Positions 25,231-32,228 of a DNA stretch of 32,228 nt are shown in pieces. Below the pieces are notes generated by a model that saw only the letters and a list, made by a program, of their open reading frames with translations, made no database searches and had not been told where the DNA came from. The stretch is taken from NCBI RefSeq assembly GCF_018139485.1, contig NZ_JAGSNF010000007.1, forward strand, positions 1 through 32,228. Reading direction: 5' to 3'. Every line of letters begins with the position of its first letter. Position 1 is the first letter of the stretch. Position numbers and translations under genes: made by a program. This DNA is from Phycicoccus avicenniae. GTDB taxonomy: Bacteria > Actinomycetota > Actinomycetes > Actinomycetales > Dermatophilaceae.

Positions 25231-25233
25231 AAT
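25228..25233 (+). promoter_or_regulatory. candidate -10 box (TAGAAT), leaderless mrp
   Basis: TAGAAT, seven bases, then ATG at 25241. GGAGG is present but only one base before the ATG, too close to act as a Shine-Dalgarno sequence. The box begins with the DUF1003 stop codon. Confidence 0.55.
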
Positions 25234-25240
25234 CGGAGGC

Positions 25241-26374
25241 ATGTCGCAGGTCAGCCCGGACGCCCTCCACGCCGCCCTCGAGACGGTCATCGACCCCGAG
25301 ATCCGGCGGCCGATCACCGAGCTCGGGATGGTCGGCGACCTCACGAGCGACGACGACGGCCGGGTCGCCGTCACCGTCCTCCTCACCGTGGCCGGCTGCC
25401 CGATGAAGGAGACGCTCACGAAGGACACGACCCAGGCACTGAGCCGGGTCGAGGGGGTCACCGACGTCGCCGTCACCCTCGGGGTGATGACGGACGAGCA
25501 GCGCGCCGACCTCAAGACGCACCTGCGCGGCGGCCAGGCCGAGCGGGAGGTCCCGTTCGCCAAGCCGGGCTCGCTCACCCGGGTCTACGCCGTCGCCTCC
25601 GGGAAGGGCGGGGTCGGCAAGTCGTCGGTCACCGCGAACCTCGCGGCCGCGATGGCGCAGGACGGCCTGTCCGTCGGGGTCGTCGACGCCGACATCTACG
25701 GCTTCTCCATCCCCCGGATGCTCGGTGTCGAGCGCAAGCCGACCCAGGTCGACGACATGATCATGCCGCCGGTCGCGCACGACGTGAAGGTCATCTCGAT
25801 CGGGATGTTCGTGCCGGGCAACCAGCCCGTCGTCTGGCGGGGTCCGATGCTCCACCGCGCCCTGCAGCAGTTCCTCGCCGACGTCTTCTGGGGTGACCTC
25901 GACGTCCTGCTCCTCGACCTGCCGCCCGGCACCGGCGACATCGCGATCTCGGTCTCCCAGCTCATCCCCGGCGCCGAGATCCTCGTCGTGACGACCCCCC
26001 AGCAGGCCGCCGCGGAGGTCGCCGAGCGGGCCGGCTCGATCGCCCTGCAGACCCACCAGCGGCTCGCCGGCGTCGTCGAGAACATGTCGTGGCTCGAGCT
26101 GCCGGACGGCTCCCGCGAGGAGATCTTCGGCGCCGGCGGTGGTCGCGAGGTCGCGGAGTCGCTGTCCCGCTCGATCGGCGCGGAGGTCCCCCTCCTCGGC
26201 CAGGTCCCGCTCGACACCCGGCTGCGGGTCGGCTCGGACCAGGGCACCCCGGTCGTCCTCGGCGAGCCGGACTCGCCGGCCGCCGTCGCGCTGCGTGGCG
26301 TCGCGTCGTCGCTCGCGACCCGCTCGCGCGGTCTGGCCGGGCGCTCGCTCGGCCTCTCCCCCGTCGGGCGCTGA
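25241..26374 (+). CDS. mrp: Mrp/ApbC-type P-loop ATPase with N-terminal MIP18 (DUF59) domain
   Basis: A 377-residue protein of the Mrp/Nbp35 family, usually linked to iron-sulfur cluster carriage. Residues about 1-95 are a MIP18/DUF59 domain (VIDPEIRRPITELGMV, with a VAGCPMKETL Cys). The ATPase starts near residue 121 with SGKGGVGKSS, followed by the deviant Walker regions VVDADIYGFSIPRMLG and LLLDLPPGTGD. The C-terminal CxxC found after ENMS in many bacterial Mrp proteins is missing: here it reads ENMSWLELPDGSREE. Mycobacterial Mrp is, as I recall, similar in this. The ATG at 25241 fits the leaderless box. It is convergent with tatB. Confidence 0.93.
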   Translation: MSQVSPDALHAALETVIDPEIRRPITELGMVGDLTSDDDGRVAVTVLLTVAGCPMKETLTKDTTQALSRVEGVTDVAVTLGVMTDEQRADLKTHLRGGQAEREVPFAKPGSLTRVYAVASGKGGVGKSSVTANLAAAMAQDGLSVGVVDADIYGFSIPRMLGVERKPTQVDDMIMPPVAHDVKVISIGMFVPGNQPVVWRGPMLHRALQQFLADVFWGDLDVLLLDLPPGTGDIAISVSQLIPGAEILVVTTPQQAAAEVAERAGSIALQTHQRLAGVVENMSWLELPDGSREEIFGAGGGREVAESLSRSIGAEVPLLGQVPLDTRLRVGSDQGTPVVLGEPDSPAAVALRGVASSLATRSRGLAGRSLGLSPVGR

Positions 26375-26386
26375 GCGCGGCGCTTC

Positions 26387-26403
26387 CCCGGGCGGCTCCC
26401 GGG
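26387..26403. terminator. GC hairpin between convergent mrp and tatB
   Basis: CCCGGG (26387-26392), a five-base loop, then CCCGGG (26398-26403), in the 37-bp gap between the two stop codons. There is no U-tract. The short stem makes this tentative, but the position suits a bidirectional terminator. Confidence 0.45.
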
Positions 26404-26411
26404 TCCGGTCC

Positions 26412-26936
26412 TCAGGTGGCCTCGACGTCGTAGGGCGTCGGCCTCGCCGGGTCGAAGTCCCGCGGCACCGCGGGGGTCCTCGGCCGCGGCCCGACCACGG
26501 GCTCGTCGACCTCGTCCGCGGTGGGCACGGCCGCGGTCGCGGCCGCCGCCGCGGCGGCGGCCCGGGCGCCGCCGGACCCGTTCGAGGCGTCGGTGGCCTT
26601 CGCGCCGTCCTTGTCCCCGCGGATCCGGGCCGCCGAGCGCACCGAGCCGATCTCGTCGCGCACGGGCGCGACGGCGTCGTCGATGGGGTCGAGCAGGGCC
26701 TCGCGGACGATCCGCCGCGGGTCGTACTGCCGGGGGTCGTACTGGCGCCAGTCGATGTCCTCGTACTCCGGGCCGAGCTGGTCGCGCAGCTGGTCCTTCG
26801 CCCCCTCGGCCATGACCCGGAGCTTGCGGATCCACTGGGCGAGCTTCGCGGCGTACTCGGGCAGCTTGTCCGGGCCGAGGACGAACACGGCGATGAGCAC
26901 GAGGAGGACGAACTCCCATCCGCCGACGCCGAACAT
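26412..26936 (-). CDS. tatB: Sec-independent protein translocase subunit TatB
   Basis: A 174-residue Tat receptor subunit. It has the typical N-terminus MFGVGGWEFVLLVLIAVFVLGPDKLPEYAAKL: one membrane helix, a Gly-Pro hinge and an amphipathic helix running to about residue 60. The C-terminal half is variable, with an Ala-rich run and Pro-rich end. It helps export folded proteins with twin-arginine signals. The ATG at 26936 has AAGGAG 9 nt upstream. It follows htrA by 55 bp, the same order as sigE-rseA-htrA-tatB in M. tuberculosis. Confidence 0.92.
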   Translation of the reverse strand: MFGVGGWEFVLLVLIAVFVLGPDKLPEYAAKLAQWIRKLRVMAEGAKDQLRDQLGPEYEDIDWRQYDPRQYDPRRIVREALLDPIDDAVAPVRDEIGSVRSAARIRGDKDGAKATDASNGSGGARAAAAAAAATAAVPTADEVDEPVVGPRPRTPAVPRDFDPARPTPYDVEAT

Positions 26937-26991
26937 GGCGGCACGCTCCTTCCCTCGCCGGTGGGCCCTCGGCGGACCCGTGCCCTCGGGC

Positions 26992-28317
26992 TCAGTCCGA
27001 GCCCTGGAGGACCATCCTGACATCCTTCTCGCCGCCGTCACGACGGACGGTGAGGGTGACCGTGTCGCCGACGCGCCGGGACCGGATCTTCACGACGAGC
27101 TCGCCGCCCTCGGTGACCGGCTGGCCCTCGAAGGCGACGATCACGTCGCCGGCCCGCAGCCCGGCGGCCTCCGCCGGGCCGCCCGGGTTGACCGCCGGGG
27201 CGCCGTCGGGGCCCTCGTCCGCGACCCGGACGCCCTCGCCCTGGTACCCGCTGTCGAGGTACACCCCGATGACCGGGTGCTCGGCGGTGCCGGTCTCGAT
27301 GAGCTGCTCGACCGTCGTCGCCACCTGGTCGCTGGGGATCGCGAACCCGACGCCGATGTTGCCGCTCTGGCCGCCGCCCAGGCCGCTGCCCGGCACCCGG
27401 GCGATCGCGGTGTTGACGCCGATGACCGCGCCGCCCATGTCGAGCAGCGGCCCGCCGGAGTTCCCCGGGTTGATCGCCGCGTCGGTCTGGATGGCGTTGA
27501 TGAAGGACTGGTCGTCGGCGGCCCCCGGGGTGACCGGGCGGTCGAGGGCGCTGACGATGCCGGTCGTCACGGTGGAGTCCAGGCCGAGCGGGGCGCCGAC
27601 CGCGATGACCTGGTCCCCGACGACGACCTGCGCCGAGCGCCCGATCGGCAGCGGGCTCAGCTCGGCGCCGGTCACCTCGACGACGGCGAGGTCGTAGGAG
27701 GCGTCCTGGCCGACGACCCGGCCGGTGACCTGCTCGCCGTTCGCGAGCACGACGACGATCTCGTCGTCCCCGGCGGACTCGACGACGTGGTTGTTCGTCA
27801 CGACGTGGCCGGCGTCGTCGTAGACCCAGCCGGACCCGGTGGCGCCGCCACCGACCCGCAGGGTGACGACGCTGGGGAGCGCGGTGGCCGCGATGTTCGC
27901 GATCGACCCCTCGGGGCGGGTCGTCGACCCGGCCCCCGGCGTCGGGACGGGTGCGGTGCGGGAGGTCGACCCCGACGGCGACCCGTCGGTGAGGAACCCG
28001 CCGACCACCCCGCCGGTCGTCCCCGCGAGCAGGCCGACGGCGACGAGGCCTCCGACGAACGCGCCCCACCCGGGACCGCGGCGACGGGGCTCCTGCTGCG
28101 GCGGTCCGGGCGGCTGGGCCCCGCCACCGACGGCGCCGGGCTCGGACCACGGCCAGTCGTCGGCACCCTGCGGGGGTCGCGGCTGCTCGGACCAGGAGCC
28201 GCTGATCGGCTGGTAGGGCCGCGTCTCCGACGGGGTCGCCCACGTCGGTTCGCGGCGGGGCTCCTGCGCGGGTCCCCACGGATGCCAGTCGTCGGACCCC
28301 GGGTGGCGCTCGCTCAT
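26992..28317 (-). CDS. htrA: HtrA/DegP-family membrane-anchored serine protease
   Basis: A 441-residue envelope quality-control protease. A Pro/Trp-rich cytoplasmic region of about 80 residues precedes a single membrane segment (WGAFVGGLVAVGLLAGTTGGVVGGFL). A trypsin-like domain follows with His in VVTNNHVVE, Asp in ASYDLAVVEV and Ser in NPGNSGGPL. A C-terminal PDZ domain (VNPGGPAEAAGLRAGDVIVAFEG) ends the protein. The ATG at 28317 overlaps the anti-sigma stop by four bases (ATGA). In M. tuberculosis the same position is held by htrA1, which belongs to the SigE envelope-stress circuit. Confidence 0.94.
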   Translation of the reverse strand: MSERHPGSDDWHPWGPAQEPRREPTWATPSETRPYQPISGSWSEQPRPPQGADDWPWSEPGAVGGGAQPPGPPQQEPRRRGPGWGAFVGGLVAVGLLAGTTGGVVGGFLTDGSPSGSTSRTAPVPTPGAGSTTRPEGSIANIAATALPSVVTLRVGGGATGSGWVYDDAGHVVTNNHVVESAGDDEIVVVLANGEQVTGRVVGQDASYDLAVVEVTGAELSPLPIGRSAQVVVGDQVIAVGAPLGLDSTVTTGIVSALDRPVTPGAADDQSFINAIQTDAAINPGNSGGPLLDMGGAVIGVNTAIARVPGSGLGGGQSGNIGVGFAIPSDQVATTVEQLIETGTAEHPVIGVYLDSGYQGEGVRVADEGPDGAPAVNPGGPAEAAGLRAGDVIVAFEGQPVTEGGELVVKIRSRRVGDTVTLTVRRDGGEKDVRMVLQGSD

Positions 28318-28850
28318 GGGGTCGATTCTGCCCCGCGCACGGTCCTCGTGGGCCGCGTGGGGTCGGACCGGCCGAAGTCGACGGTCGTGACCGCCGTCCC
28401 GACGGGCCGGGCCGTGGCCACGGCCGGGACGACGACCGGGGTCGTGACGCCGGGCCGCGCGGGCGCGGGCGCCCCGATGACGGTGAGGCTCCACGCGGCG
28501 GCCGCGGACAGCCCGGCGGCCGTCGCGGCGACGACCGTCGCGCGCAGCGGGCTGCGGTGGCAGGGCGGTGCCGAGGGCGCGAGCAGCGCGAGCGGCTCGG
28601 GGCACACGGGTACGGGCGGCGGTTCGAGGTCGCGGCCCAGCGCCAGGAGGGAGGTGCGCAGGTCACCCGGCATCGCCGGTCCCCCGCTCAGCGCCTCGCG
28701 CAGACGCCGCTCCTCACGGACCGCCCGGCAGCAGGTCTCGCACGTGACGAGGTGGAGGTCCCACGCGGCGCGGCGACGGTCGTCGAGCCGCCCCGCGACG
28801 TACTCGGAGAGCTCGTCGTCGAGGCACCGCACGGAGGGTCGCGCCGTCAT
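28314..28850 (-). CDS. rseA: ZAS-type anti-sigma factor (RseA-like) with one membrane segment
   Basis: A 178-residue anti-sigma factor for the adjacent SigE-like protein. The zinc-binding signature HLVTCETC (HxxxCxxC) lies near residues 33-40 within helices that should clamp the sigma factor. A likely membrane segment ([22 protein letters not shown]) follows around residue 105, then a Thr/Val/Pro-rich outer tail. M. tuberculosis RseA has the same zinc module; membrane anchoring here is my inference. Translation is coupled on both sides: its ATG overlaps the sigE stop (ATGA at 28850-28847) and its stop overlaps the htrA ATG. Confidence 0.85.
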   Translation of the reverse strand: MTARPSVRCLDDELSEYVAGRLDDRRRAAWDLHLVTCETCCRAVREERRLREALSGGPAMPGDLRTSLLALGRDLEPPPVPVCPEPLALLAPSAPPCHRSPLRATVVAATAAGLSAAAAWSLTVIGAPAPARPGVTTPVVVPAVATARPVGTAVTTVDFGRSDPTRPTRTVRGAESTP

Positions 28851-29497
28851 ACGGCTCCCGCGGCCGGGCGGCGCACGACGGGCCCACGCCGGGCCGGGAC
28901 GGCGGCCTCGGGGCGGGGCTGCGGGGCCCGGTGCGACAGGGCGTCGCGCAGCTGGGCCCGGCCGCGGTGGATGCGCGAGCGCACCGTGCCGAGCTTGATG
29001 CCGAGGGTCGCGGCGACCTCCTCGTAGGACAGGCCCTCGATGTCGCAGAGGACGACGGCCGCGCGGAAGTCCGGGGACAGGGCGTCGAGCGCGCGCTGGA
29101 CGTCGTCGTCGAGGTGGGTGTCGGCGTAGGTCTGCTCGGGGCCCTTGTCGCGGCTGGGCAGCCGAGCGGCCGACTCCTCGGACAGCGCGTCGAAGCGGAT
29201 GCGCTGCTTGCGCCGCATCCTGTCGAGGAAGACGTTGGTGGTGATCCGGTGCAGCCAGCCCTCGAAGGTGCCGGGCCGGTAGGTGTGCAGCGAGCGGAAG
29301 ACCCGGACGAAGACGTCCTGGGTGAGGTCCTCGGCGTCGTGGACGTTGCCGGTGAGCCGGTAGGCGAGGCGGTAGACGCGCGCCGAGTGCTGCTCGACGA
29401 CCTCCTCCCAGGTGGGCGCCACCCAGGGCTGTCCGGGCGCCGCCCCGACCTCCCCGTCCTGCCTCGTCGTCATCTCGTCCCTCGCCACCGTGGTCAT
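28847..29497 (-). CDS. sigE: ECF RNA polymerase sigma factor, SigE type
   Basis: A 216-residue ECF sigma factor for envelope or surface stress. Region 2 reads [29 protein letters not shown], then [21 protein letters not shown]. Region 4 reads [23 protein letters not shown] followed by the helix-turn-helix [18 protein letters not shown]. These blocks are very close to M. tuberculosis SigE as I recall it. The Pro/Arg-rich C-terminal tail is not conserved. The ATG at 29497 is chosen from domain start and promoter spacing; a longer reading adds 42 residues that are probably untranslated. Upstream there is a GGGAAC-type ECF promoter, suggesting autoregulation. Confidence 0.93.
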   Translation of the reverse strand: MTTVARDEMTTRQDGEVGAAPGQPWVAPTWEEVVEQHSARVYRLAYRLTGNVHDAEDLTQDVFVRVFRSLHTYRPGTFEGWLHRITTNVFLDRMRRKQRIRFDALSEESAARLPSRDKGPEQTYADTHLDDDVQRALDALSPDFRAAVVLCDIEGLSYEEVAATLGIKLGTVRSRIHRGRAQLRDALSHRAPQPRPEAAVPARRGPVVRRPAAGAV

Positions 29498-29504
29498 GTG
29501 TCCA

Positions 29505-29537
29505 TCCCTACGCGCCGGAACCGGGAATTGTTCCCGG
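29505..29537 (-). promoter_or_regulatory. candidate autoregulatory ECF promoter of sigE with inverted repeat
   Basis: GGGAAC (29535-29530), 17 bases, CGTAGG (29512-29507) on the minus strand fits the ECF pattern GGAAC-N16/17-CGT. The -35 is embedded in a perfect inverted repeat CCGGGAA-TTG-TTCCCGG (29521-29537, plus-strand reading). TAGGGA seven bases before the ATG is an alternative housekeeping -10. Confidence 0.5.
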
Positions 29538-29608
29538 GCAACCTGGACGCCCGCTGGGAACCGTGGCGGCCCGGGACGTCGTGGCGCGCCGGGCCCCGTC
29601 CCGCGGCA

Positions 29609-29614
29609 TAGGCT
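29609..29614 (+). promoter_or_regulatory. candidate -10 box (TAGGCT), leaderless O-methyltransferase gene
   Basis: TAGGCT, seven bases (GGGCGGC), then ATG at 29622. It is divergent from the sigE promoter across 124 bp. Confidence 0.5.
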
Positions 29615-29621
29615 GGGCGGC

Positions 29622-30257
29622 ATGAGCGGGATGAAGCCGGCCAGCTGGGCCTACGCCGAGGAGTTCGTCCCGGAGCCCGAGGTCGTCGAGGAGGCGCGGC
29701 GACGCGGTGTCGGGCTCGGTACCGCCACCCCGGTCGGTCCCGGCGCGGGCGCGGCCCTGCGGCTGCTCGCCGCGTCGGTCCGGGCGAAGCACGTCGTCGA
29801 GGTCGGCTCGGGTGCGGGGACGTCCGGCCTCTGGCTGCTCGCCGGGATGCCCGAGGACGGCGTCCTCACGACGATCGACGTCTCCGCCGAGCACCAGCGC
29901 GCCGCCCGCCAGGCCTACGCCGCCGCAGGCCATCCGCCGCAGCGGACGCGGGTCATCACCGGCGCCGCCGCCGACGTCCTGCCGCGGATGGCCGACGGCG
30001 CCTACGACATGGTGCTCGTCGACGCCGACAAGGAGTCCTACCCGACGTACGTCGAGCACGGTGTCCGGCTGCTGCGCTCCGGCGGCCTGCTCGCCGTCGA
30101 CAACATGCTGTGGCACGACCGCGTGGCCGACCCCGCGCAGCGCGACCCGGTGACCTCTGCCCTGCGCGACCTCGGCAAGTCCCTGCGCGACCACGAGGAC
30201 CTCGTCACCGCGTTGCTGCCGGTCGGCGACGGCCTGCTCGTCGCGGTCAAGCGCTGA
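29622..30257 (+). CDS. class I SAM-dependent O-methyltransferase
   Basis: A 211-residue methyltransferase of the catechol/caffeoyl-CoA O-methyltransferase type. It has the SAM-binding motif [16 protein letters not shown], the acidic [16 protein letters not shown] strand end, and the metal-site region [39 protein letters not shown] with DADK and DN. The substrate is unknown. The homologous M. tuberculosis Rv1220c is likewise divergent from sigE. The ATG at 29622 is supported by the -10 box and family length; an ATG three codons later (MKPASW) is a weaker alternative. It ends 3 bp from the convergent 30261-30617 gene. Confidence 0.9.
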   Translation: MSGMKPASWAYAEEFVPEPEVVEEARRRGVGLGTATPVGPGAGAALRLLAASVRAKHVVEVGSGAGTSGLWLLAGMPEDGVLTTIDVSAEHQRAARQAYAAAGHPPQRTRVITGAAADVLPRMADGAYDMVLVDADKESYPTYVEHGVRLLRSGGLLAVDNMLWHDRVADPAQRDPVTSALRDLGKSLRDHEDLVTALLPVGDGLLVAVKR

Positions 30258-30260
30258 CCG

Positions 30261-30617
30261 TCAGCTGACGGCGGGACCGGCCCCGCGCCGGAAGCCCGCG
30301 GGCCCCTCGGCGATGGCGACGACCTCGTACTCCTCGATGGCCACGGGCGCGGAGCCGATGATCTCGCTGCCCGGCGAGGACGCGGCCCCGGGCTCGAAGG
30401 ACTTCCGGAAGTCGGCGCGCTCTTGGTCGCTGTCGAAGACGTAGGTGCCCTCGAACCACTCGCCCTCGCGCATCCGCCACACCTTGAAGGCGAGCCCGTC
30501 GAGGAACATGAAGCGGGCGATCGAGGTGCCCACGACGTACTCGCGGAGCCGGTCGGGCGCGTCGTCCGGAGCCCCCTCGAGCGACCAGCGGACCGTCAAC
30601 CCGTACCCGGCGTTCAT
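30261..30617 (-). CDS. small YdhR-like (dimeric alpha-beta barrel) protein
   Basis: A 118-residue soluble protein. The pattern LTVRWSLEGAPDDAPDRLREYV, FMFLDGLAFKVWRMREGEWFEGTYVFDSDQERADFRKSF and a final EEYEVVAIAEGPAGF strand resembles YdhR-type putative monooxygenases of the dimeric ferredoxin-like fold. No catalytic residues can be assigned, so activity is uncertain. The ATG at 30617 overlaps the aminopeptidase stop (ATGA) and has AGGAGG four bases upstream within the aminopeptidase's last codons, so translation is probably coupled. Confidence 0.7.
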   Translation of the reverse strand: MNAGYGLTVRWSLEGAPDDAPDRLREYVVGTSIARFMFLDGLAFKVWRMREGEWFEGTYVFDSDQERADFRKSFEPGAASSPGSEIIGSAPVAIEEYEVVAIAEGPAGFRRGAGPAVS

Positions 30618-32116
30618 CGAACCTCCTGGAGCCACCTCAGCAGCAGCCTCGTCCCGAACCCGGTGCCCCCCTTGGCGTGGAGCCCGGCGTCGACGTCCGA
30701 GCGTCCCGTGCCCGCGACGTCGAGGTGCGCCCAGCGACGCTCCCCGACGAACTCGCGCAGGAACAGCGCCGCGGTGACGGCGCCACCGCCGACCCCGGTG
30801 GCGATGTGGGTGAGGTCGGCGACGTCGGAGTCGAGGGCTCGACGGTAGGTGTCGGCGAGGGGCAGGCGCCACAGCGTCTCACCGGTCGACTCCCCGGCCG
30901 CGACGAGCGCGTCCGCGAGGGCGTCGTCGGTCGCGAAGACCGGGGCCATGACGCGGGCCAGCGCGATCCGGGCGGCTCCGGTGAGGGTGGCGACGTCGAC
31001 GACGACGTCCGGGTCGACGTGGGCGTCCGCGTAGGCGAGGGCGTCGGCCATGACGATCCGCCCCTCGGCGTCGGTGTTGCCGATCTCGACCGTCGTGCCG
31101 CCGTACTGGGTGACGACGTCCCCGGGGCGGTAGGAGCCGCCGCCGACGGCGTTCTCGGCGAGCGCGAGCAGCCCGGTGACGTGGACCGGGACGTCGAGCT
31201 CGGCGCACGCCGCGAGGACGGCGAGGACGACGGCCGAGCCGCCCATGTCGGTCTTCATCGACACCATGCCGTCCGACGCCTTGACCTGCAGGCCGCCGGT
31301 GTCGAAGGTGATGCCCTTGCCGACGAGGACGACCCGCGGCGTCGTCGGGGTCGCGCCGGGCGGCCGGTGGTCGAGCCGGACGAGGCGCGGTGGCGTCGCG
31401 GAGCCCTGGCCGACGGCGAGGAGGCCGCCGAAGCCCTCCTTGCGCAGTGCTCGCTCGTCCTTGACCTCGACGCCCAGGCCGGTGCGCCGTGCCACGGTCC
31501 GGGCCCGTGCGGCGACCCAGGCGGGGTTCTTGACGTTCGACGGCGTGATCGCGAGACCGCGCGCGAGGAGCTGGGCGCGGGCGCCCACGACGGCGCGGCG
31601 GACCACCTCGGCGGCGTCCGGGTCCGCGGTGACGACGGCCGACGCGGCCGCCGGGAGCGGCCCCGCGGCGGCACCGTCGGCGGTCCAACGGGGTGAGCCG
31701 GTGCCGCCGAGGACGCAGCCCTCGACCCACGCGGCGACGCCGGCGCCGGCCGTGTCGCCGAGGGCGTGGACGGTGTCGGCACGGTCCCGGGTGGCGCGGC
31801 CGGCCGCGGCCCCGGCGGTCCGCAGGTCGTCGGCCGAGCCCTCGCCGGCACCGACGAGGAGCACCCGGCGCACCGGGCCCTGCCCCGGCGGGAGGGCGAC
31901 GGTCGTCACCTCGCCGGCGCCGCGCGCCGGCTCGTGCGTCGCGAGGACGAGCGCCCCGTCGAGCCCGGCGGCGGCGAGGGCGTCGGCCCCACCGTCGGCC
32001 GCCGTGAGCGGGACGAGGAGGACGCGGTCGGCCGCGGGGGCCGCGAGCGCGTCGGCGAGGTCGGCGACGGTGCTCCAGCGGGAGACGGGCGGGTCGAGGA
32101 TGACGTCGGAGGGCAC
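30614..32116 (-). CDS. pepA: leucyl aminopeptidase (M17 family)
   Basis: A 500-residue cytosolic di-metal aminopeptidase that removes N-terminal residues from peptides. The catalytic C-terminal half has VGKGITFDTGGLQVK (Lys and Asp ligands), MKTDMGGSAVVL, GLLALAENAVGGGSYRPGDVV and the signature NTDAEGR followed by MADALAYA. The N-terminal half is the variable Ala-rich domain usual for M17. The GTG at 32116 has no Shine-Dalgarno sequence, but TAGGGT lies exactly six bases upstream, so it is probably leaderless. This is the last gene before the contig end. Its stop overlaps the small YdhR-like gene. Confidence 0.94.
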   Translation of the reverse strand: MPSDVILDPPVSRWSTVADLADALAAPAADRVLLVPLTAADGGADALAAAGLDGALVLATHEPARGAGEVTTVALPPGQGPVRRVLLVGAGEGSADDLRTAGAAAGRATRDRADTVHALGDTAGAGVAAWVEGCVLGGTGSPRWTADGAAAGPLPAAASAVVTADPDAAEVVRRAVVGARAQLLARGLAITPSNVKNPAWVAARARTVARRTGLGVEVKDERALRKEGFGGLLAVGQGSATPPRLVRLDHRPPGATPTTPRVVLVGKGITFDTGGLQVKASDGMVSMKTDMGGSAVVLAVLAACAELDVPVHVTGLLALAENAVGGGSYRPGDVVTQYGGTTVEIGNTDAEGRIVMADALAYADAHVDPDVVVDVATLTGAARIALARVMAPVFATDDALADALVAAGESTGETLWRLPLADTYRRALDSDVADLTHIATGVGGGAVTAALFLREFVGERRWAHLDVAGTGRSDVDAGLHAKGGTGFGTRLLLRWLQEVR

Positions 32117-32122
32117 GGGCCG

Positions 32123-32128
32123 ACCCTA
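32123..32128 (-). promoter_or_regulatory. candidate -10 box (TAGGGT), leaderless pepA
   Basis: TAGGGT, six bases (CGGCCC), then the GTG at 32116. No Shine-Dalgarno sequence. Confidence 0.55.
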
Positions 32129-32146
32129 GCCGGACCGGGACGCGGG

Positions 32147-32228
32147 GGCGCCCCCCCCCCCGCGGGGGGGGGGGGGGGGGCGGGGGGGGGGGGGGGGGGG
32201 GTGGGCCGCGGGGGGGGGGGTGGGGGGC
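32147..32228. other. low-complexity G/C contig end
   Basis: The last 80 or so bases are runs of C then G with a few interruptions, like the opposite end. They carry no codon pattern and start about 20 bases beyond the pepA promoter. Probably an assembly artefact. Confidence 0.75.

Overview
The window looks like a chromosomal contig from a very GC-rich actinobacterium, probably of the Intrasporangiaceae/Dermatophilaceae type; that placement is inferred. Supporting signs are GTG starts, TANNNT -10 boxes, an ssrA tag ending in ALAA, a ZAS anti-sigma factor next to a SigE-type ECF sigma factor, and an RF2 gene without the programmed frameshift. Both ends (1-86 and about 32147-32228) dissolve into runs of G and C that look like assembly or sequencing artefacts, so the window is probably a whole contig.

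Layout. 124-4090 (minus): DEAD-box RNA helicase, YqgE, DUF3039 protein and a secreted M43-like metalloprotease. 4310-6141 (minus): NAD-type malic enzyme with an ACT domain, coupled to a VanZ-like membrane protein. 6221-7452 (plus): SIMPL protein coupled to a YgjV-like membrane protein with a GNAT-like tail. 7501-7866 (minus): tmRNA, tag ADSKRTDFALAA. 7963-8889 (minus): membrane-anchored Pro/Lys-repeat protein. 9012-12390 (plus): pyruvate carboxylase, complete except for one extra G at 9691-9694 that breaks the frame. 12509-12682 (plus): CsbD-like stress protein. 12741-16471 (minus): ftsE, ftsX, an M23 peptidoglycan hydrolase and smpB. 16716-21111 (plus): two tandem paralogous secreted proteins, each a propeller-like N-terminal half plus three cell-wall-binding type 2 (CWB2) repeats. 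21124-22712 (minus): prfB coupled to a possible TY-Chap-like protein. 22779-26374 (plus): an unknown protein, a channel-less MgtE/CBS protein, DUF1003 and Mrp. 26412-29497 (minus): sigE, rseA-like anti-sigma factor, htrA, tatB. 29622-30257 (plus): O-methyltransferase. 30261-32116 (minus): leucyl aminopeptidase coupled to a small YdhR-like protein.

How it fits together. Two blocks recall Mycobacterium tuberculosis gene order: prfB/ftsE/ftsX/smpB/ssrA, and O-methyltransferase/sigE/rseA/htrA/tatB with mrp and an MgtE-like gene nearby. The first is interrupted by the CWB2 pair, which is the clearest accessory insertion. Envelope maintenance is a recurring theme: FtsEX with a hydrolase, SigE/RseA/HtrA, Tat export, and CWB2 surface proteins. 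Trans-translation is represented by both tmRNA and SmpB.

Two layout habits stand out. At least nine genes have a TANNNT box 6-8 nt before the start codon, suggesting leaderless mRNAs. Seven gene pairs overlap by exactly four bases (GTGA or ATGA), suggesting translational coupling. I found no insertion sequence, integrase, CRISPR array or tRNA. The strongest candidates for something less described are the CWB2 pair with its shared promoter dyad and the 18-nt inverted repeat upstream of the first copy.
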